9,516 nt of DNA from Chlorobiota bacterium (GTDB lineage Bacteria; Bacteroidota; Ignavibacteria; Ignavibacteriales; Ignavibacteriaceae), in the NCBI GenBank assembly GCA_008363265.1, contig RHKR01000055.1:1-9516 (forward strand), in the 5' to 3' direction. Numbering within the stretch: the first letter of the stretch is position 1; every line of letters begins with the position of its first letter. The notes below the pieces were generated by a model. It saw only the letters and a program-made list of their open reading frames with translations. It was not told the DNA's origin and ran no database searches. Position numbers and translations under genes: made by a program. Of the stretch, positions 6,588-9,516 are shown piece after piece.

Positions 6588-7476
6588 ATTTCTTTGCTAC
6601 AAGTGTTTCGAAATAGACATCCTTACCCAGAAGATTTCCGATCATCTCGATCGGGAAGAGGAAGATCAGCGAGATCCAGAATGCCTTTGATCCAAAAGGC
6701 GAGCCAAGGAACTCCATTTTTCTTCCAAAATTCCTGAAGTATCTGATCTCAAGTCCAGCCCTCTTAATAATAAAAGGCAACGACTTGTTGTTGAAACCGA
6801 CAACATGGTATGGCGTATCGAAAGGTTTGATCTTCTCAGAGATCCCTTTTCTTCCAGCGACCTTAAAAGCGATTTTTCTGATAATATTAAAAAGACTGTC
6901 TTCATTCGGAACCCCGATATAGAGCAACCCGCCGGGGTTTAAGAGCTTCTCGATTTTTTGCAGATACTCGAAGGGGTTGAGAACATGCTCCATTACTGAA
7001 TCGAGATATATAAAATCGTAGTGGTTCTTGGGCAGATCAAGTTCGATGAACTTCCCTTGAATGAATCTGATACCTTCTTTTTTAGCTTCCGGAACCCGTA
7101 GATCAACTATATCAACCCCTGTTACATCCCAACCCCTTTGCAGGCCTTTTATCAGTGTCTTTCCTTCACCTGTGCCAACATCGAGAAATTTTATCTCTTT
7201 CCGGCCATTCAGAAGCTCCATGGCCTTCTCGAATCTTCCGGTAAGTTCCTGGTCCCTCTTCTTCACAAGCCACCCGGACTGTGAGCCGAAATATTCCGCT
7301 CCGTACAGCTTAGCCCAATCTCCGTCACTGAAAGCTATCAGTGGTGAAACGAAATAGGTCTCACACTCTCTGCACTGAACTATCCTATAGTCGCGATCAA
7401 CCATTCGAGCGCTGATGGCGTTAGTCTTGGGTTTGCCTAGTGATTTGTTGTTAACTGATCCGCAAGAGGGGCACAA
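6586..7476 (-). CDS. Zinc-ribbon class I SAM-dependent methyltransferase
   Basis: A 296-residue protein. The N terminus carries four cysteines, C2-PS-C5-G and C35-RE-C38, a probable zinc ribbon followed by the FVSPL...LYGAEYF linker common in this methyltransferase group. The class I fold has motif I FLDVGTGEG (97-105), VTGVDI as the acidic strand-2 end, and then YDFIYLDSVMEHVLNP and LLNPGGLLYIGVPN. A hydrophobic stretch near the C terminus (AFWISLIFLFPIEMIGNLLG) may bind the membrane. The start appears to be TTG at 7476: an in-frame stop at 7495-7497 lies shortly upstream, no ATG or GTG lies between, and the next ATG (residue 25) would delete the first cysteine pair. A weak GGA lies 8 nt before the TTG. 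It follows the aminotransferase on the same strand after 80 nt. The substrate is unknown; related proteins often occur in surface-polysaccharide loci, but none is visible here. Confidence 0.85.
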   Translation of the reverse strand: MCPSCGSVNNKSLGKPKTNAISARMVDRDYRIVQCRECETYFVSPLIAFSDGDWAKLYGAEYFGSQSGWLVKKRDQELTGRFEKAMELLNGRKEIKFLDVGTGEGKTLIKGLQRGWDVTGVDIVDLRVPEAKKEGIRFIQGKFIELDLPKNHYDFIYLDSVMEHVLNPFEYLQKIEKLLNPGGLLYIGVPNEDSLFNIIRKIAFKVAGRKGISEKIKPFDTPYHVVGFNNKSLPFIIKRAGLEIRYFRNFGRKMEFLGSPFGSKAFWISLIFLFPIEMIGNLLGKDVYFETLVAKK

Positions 7477-7513
7477 ATTGAGATTCCGGAAATTTTATGA
7501 TACAAACCTTCAA

Positions 7514-7536
7514 AAATACCAAAAAATGGGGTATTT
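7514..7536 (-). terminator. Weak A/T-rich hairpin after the aminotransferase
   Basis: On the - strand AAATACC and GGTATTT form a 7-bp stem with a 9-nt loop, followed by two further T residues. It lies in the 80-nt gap between the aminotransferase and the methyltransferase. The stem has little GC and the T-run is short, so it may only attenuate or may be chance. Confidence 0.2.
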
Positions 7537-7556
7537 GTGGGTCTCTAATGAATTAA

Positions 7557-8702
7557 TCACAATTTTTGCAGGAAAGCCAACATCCGTTCCGCCCCTTCCT
7601 TGATCACTTCATCTTTTTTGGCGAAACAGACCCTGATTTTCTTCCCGGAGTACTCTCCCGAATAAAAGGGGGAGAGGGGAATGACCGCTGTGCCGGCTTC
7701 GGCGGTCAGGCGCTTCGAAAATGTGAAATCATCATCATTGGAGTAGGCTGAATAGTCGAATATCTGGAAGTATGTTCCTTCAGCGGGTGTGAATTTAAGG
7801 TTGGTGCCTGCGAAGAAGCCATTCAGGTAGTCCCTCTTTTTCTGGTAGAACTCGCTGAGATGGAGATAGTGTTCAGGATCCTTTAGAAATTCAGCGTACG
7901 AAGCCTGAGCAGGAGTGTTAACCGCGAACACAGTGAACTGATGTATCTTTCTGAACTCGGCAATATATTTTGCAGGCGCGGCAACATATCCCACTTTCCA
8001 GCCTGTGGCGTGGAAGGTCTTACCAAAAGATGAGATAACGAGAGATCTTTCCGCAAGTTCCGGGCATCTCGCCATGCTGAGGTGCTGCCTTCCATCGAAG
8101 ATGATGTGTTCGTAAACCTCGTCGGAGATGATCGTGATGTTCGTATCCCGTACGATCGCGGTCAGTGCCTCGATATCTTCCGCGTGAAATGCCGAGCCAA
8201 GCGGATTGTGAGGCGAATTAAGAACGATCATAGAAGTTCTTGGAGTGACCGCGTCTTTTATCCGGTCCCAGTCGAATCGAAAATTGTCGTCAATCGGAAC
8301 GGGTACCGGCACTCCGCCATTAAGGACCACCGACGGATAATATGAATCATAGGCCGGCTCGATGATTATTACCTCATCACCGGGAAAGACGAGGGCGTTG
8401 AACGCCGTAAATAGTGCCTGAGTGGCTCCTGCCGTAATGTTTATTTCTGTATCCGGGTTGTAGTATCTTCCGTAGTCGCGCTGTATCTTCTTTGATATCT
8501 CCTCCCTGAGCTGGGGCAAGCCCGGCATGGGCGCATACTGGTTGTTGCCTGCGCGCATGTTCTGATCCATCAATTCGATCAGACCGGGCGCGAGGTCAAA
8601 ATCAGGGAAACCCTGTGAGAGGTTTATTGCGTTATGTTCCCTCGCGAGGGCTGACATCACCGCGAAAATACTGGTTGGGGCTCCGGGAAGTTTACTCCTC
8701 AT
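7557..8702 (-). CDS. ybdL: PLP-dependent methionine aminotransferase (YbdL-like)
   Basis: A 381-residue fold-type I aminotransferase (class I/II) resembling E. coli YbdL along its length: SKLP near the start, the INLSQGFPDFD block, NQYAPMPG, ITAGATQAL, SPHNPLGSAF, ISDEVYEHI, the PLP-binding lysine K228 in SSFGKTFHATGWKVGY, and IRVCFAKK near the C terminus. The family transfers the amino group of methionine (also phenylalanine, histidine) to a 2-oxo acid, as in the last step of methionine salvage. Length is normal for the family (about 386). The ATG at 8702 overlaps the end of the upstream MmcQ/YjbR gene by 11 bases, and AAGGA (plus-strand 8709-8713) lies 6 nt before it, inside that gene, so translation is probably coupled. 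No other methionine-salvage genes are in view. Kynurenine or glutamine transaminase activity is the main alternative within this family. Confidence 0.92.
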   Translation of the reverse strand: MRSKLPGAPTSIFAVMSALAREHNAINLSQGFPDFDLAPGLIELMDQNMRAGNNQYAPMPGLPQLREEISKKIQRDYGRYYNPDTEINITAGATQALFTAFNALVFPGDEVIIIEPAYDSYYPSVVLNGGVPVPVPIDDNFRFDWDRIKDAVTPRTSMIVLNSPHNPLGSAFHAEDIEALTAIVRDTNITIISDEVYEHIIFDGRQHLSMARCPELAERSLVISSFGKTFHATGWKVGYVAAPAKYIAEFRKIHQFTVFAVNTPAQASYAEFLKDPEHYLHLSEFYQKKRDYLNGFFAGTNLKFTPAEGTYFQIFDYSAYSNDDDFTFSKRLTAEAGTAVIPLSPFYSGEYSGKKIRVCFAKKDEVIKEGAERMLAFLQKL

Positions 8703-9057
8703 CTGCTATCCTTTTCAATTCTTCTTTAAGTTTCTTTGGCAAAGAGTTGGCAACGAGATCGTATGAGTGATCCACCAGTTCAAGAACAAGTTTTACCGGA
8801 ACCGAACCGTCAAACTGCACTGTGTTCCAGTGTACTTTGTTCATGTGGTATCCGGGTGAGATCCCGTCGTACTCTTCACGGAGATCAAGTGCCCGCTCCG
8901 GATCGCACTTCAGGTTGATGCTCCCGGGGTGGTCAAGTGAAATTATCGCGAAGATCTTTCCCATTACTTTATAGACGGGGGAGTCTTCATCGAAGGGGAG
9001 TCCCTCTTCCACTCCGGGTTTTGCGAGACAATATTCTCTAACTTTTTCGAGGATCAT
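8692..9057 (-). CDS. MmcQ/YjbR family protein
   Basis: A 121-residue single-domain protein. Family blocks are clear: PFDEDSPVYKVMGKIFAIISL, NLKCDPERALDLREEY, PGYHMNKVHWNTV and the C-terminal DHSYDLVANSLPKK. The fold is CyaY-like and the family is often annotated as DNA-binding, but its biochemical role is not established, so no function beyond the family is claimed. The start ATG overlaps the stop of the upstream peptidase by one base (TGATG), and its own end overlaps the aminotransferase by 11 bases, placing it in the middle of a tightly packed operon. No Shine-Dalgarno sequence is visible before its ATG, in keeping with translation by reinitiation. Confidence 0.92.
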   Translation of the reverse strand: MILEKVREYCLAKPGVEEGLPFDEDSPVYKVMGKIFAIISLDHPGSINLKCDPERALDLREEYDGISPGYHMNKVHWNTVQFDGSVPVKLVLELVDHSYDLVANSLPKKLKEELKRIADEE

Positions 9058-9516
9058 CAGAAACTTAATGTATTATTGGTTGCGTCAACATCGGGGAACT
9101 TTGGTGACCCGAGTTTAACTGACTTGATTTCTTTCTTACCGGGAATCTCCAAAATTAACGACTTTTCGCCGTTCAGCCAAACTTCTGCCGACCTTGTGAT
9201 CGTTTCCTTTGAATCGTCCGTGAACTCCACTTCCAGTCTGACAGGGATGGGGTAGTGCCCAATTTTCACCACTTCGATCTTTCTGCTGCTTTTTACTCCC
9301 GCGTCTTTCAGCGCCAGATCGGGAAAACCCTGATCGAAGTACCAGGCGTTCCAGAAACTCTCGAGGCTTTTACCTGTGCTCTTGTTAATGTAGAAGAAGA
9401 AGTCATAGGGTGTCGGGTGCTTGTGCTGCCAGGTTTCGATAAAACCTTTCAGAGAGTTCTGCATCACATCCTTGCCGATAATATCTTCAAGTATCAGGAA
9501 AGCCATTCCCGAGCGG
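9057..9516 (-). CDS. M1 family aminopeptidase, C-terminal part (5' end beyond the window)
   Basis: The frame is open through the right edge, so the ATG at 9506 is internal (RSG precedes it). About 152 C-terminal residues are visible. They match the end of gluzincin M1 aminopeptidases: GMAFLILEDIIGKD, the TPYDFFFYINKSTGKSLESFWNAWYFDQGFPDL segment after the catalytic domain, and a final beta-rich domain (about 80 residues) ending PDVDATNNTLSF, common in exported M1 peptidases of Bacteroidota. The HExxH zinc site would lie outside the window and cannot be checked. The family removes N-terminal amino acids from peptides. It is the most upstream visible gene of the - strand operon. Confidence 0.8.
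   Translation of the reverse strand, partial: RSGMAFLILEDIIGKDVMQNSLKGFIETWQHKHPTPYDFFFYINKSTGKSLESFWNAWYFDQGFPDLALKDAGVKSSRKIEVVKIGHYPIPVRLEVEFTDDSKETITRSAEVWLNGEKSLILEIPGKKEIKSVKLGSPKFPDVDATNNTLSF

Noticed and set aside
7511..7518. TATTTTTG on the - strand, a match to the Bacteroidota -7 promoter box before the methyltransferase
   Set aside because: No TTTG lies 19-21 nt upstream of it on that strand, and TAnnTTTG is easily met by chance in such A/T-rich sequence.

Overview
The window looks like chromosome from a Bacteroidota/Ignavibacteria-type bacterium (FCB group). The evidence is a large secreted repeat protein ending in a type IX secretion (T9SS) type A sorting domain with the NYPNPFNPST signature, and a Bacteroidota-style promoter (TTTG, 19 nt, TATATTTG) in front of a tRNA gene. 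Assignment below phylum level is inference.

Left block, + strand (1-3932): the 3' part of a secreted M14 zinc carboxypeptidase-like gene, open at the left edge. It overlaps by one base a VanX/DdpX-like D-alanyl-D-alanine dipeptidase with a signal peptide. A cytosolic PAS-PAS-HisKA-HATPase sensor kinase follows 46 nt later. The first two genes suggest exported peptide or peptidoglycan-peptide breakdown.

Middle block (3927-4784), the most unusual part: three versions of one initiator-tRNA transcription unit surround a small GIY-YIG nuclease gene. Copy 1 (about 3927-4113) has a degraded promoter, a degraded tRNA and a degraded terminator. The 81-residue GIY-YIG gene (4150-4395) keeps its expected catalytic residues. 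Copy 2 (4439-4616) is intact: promoter, tRNA-fMet(CAU), terminator. Copy 3 (4633-4720) is only the 3' half of the tRNA, starting just after the anticodon, plus its terminator. Copies 1 and 3 share a 27-nt identical stretch in which a 14-bp palindrome replaces part of the T-loop/T-stem; copy 2 lacks it. The arrangement resembles the footprint of a very small tRNA-targeting element, or of repeated duplication around a nuclease gene.

Right block: a + strand secreted seven-bladed propeller protein with a T9SS tail (4785-6524) ends at a strong terminator that probably serves both strands. It faces a - strand cluster read from the right edge inward: the C-terminal part of an M1 aminopeptidase, an MmcQ/YjbR protein, a YbdL-type methionine aminotransferase and a zinc-ribbon SAM methyltransferase. 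The first three - strand genes overlap and probably form one operon; the methyltransferase follows after 80 nt.

All functional calls rest on motif recognition by eye. No database search or folding program was run.
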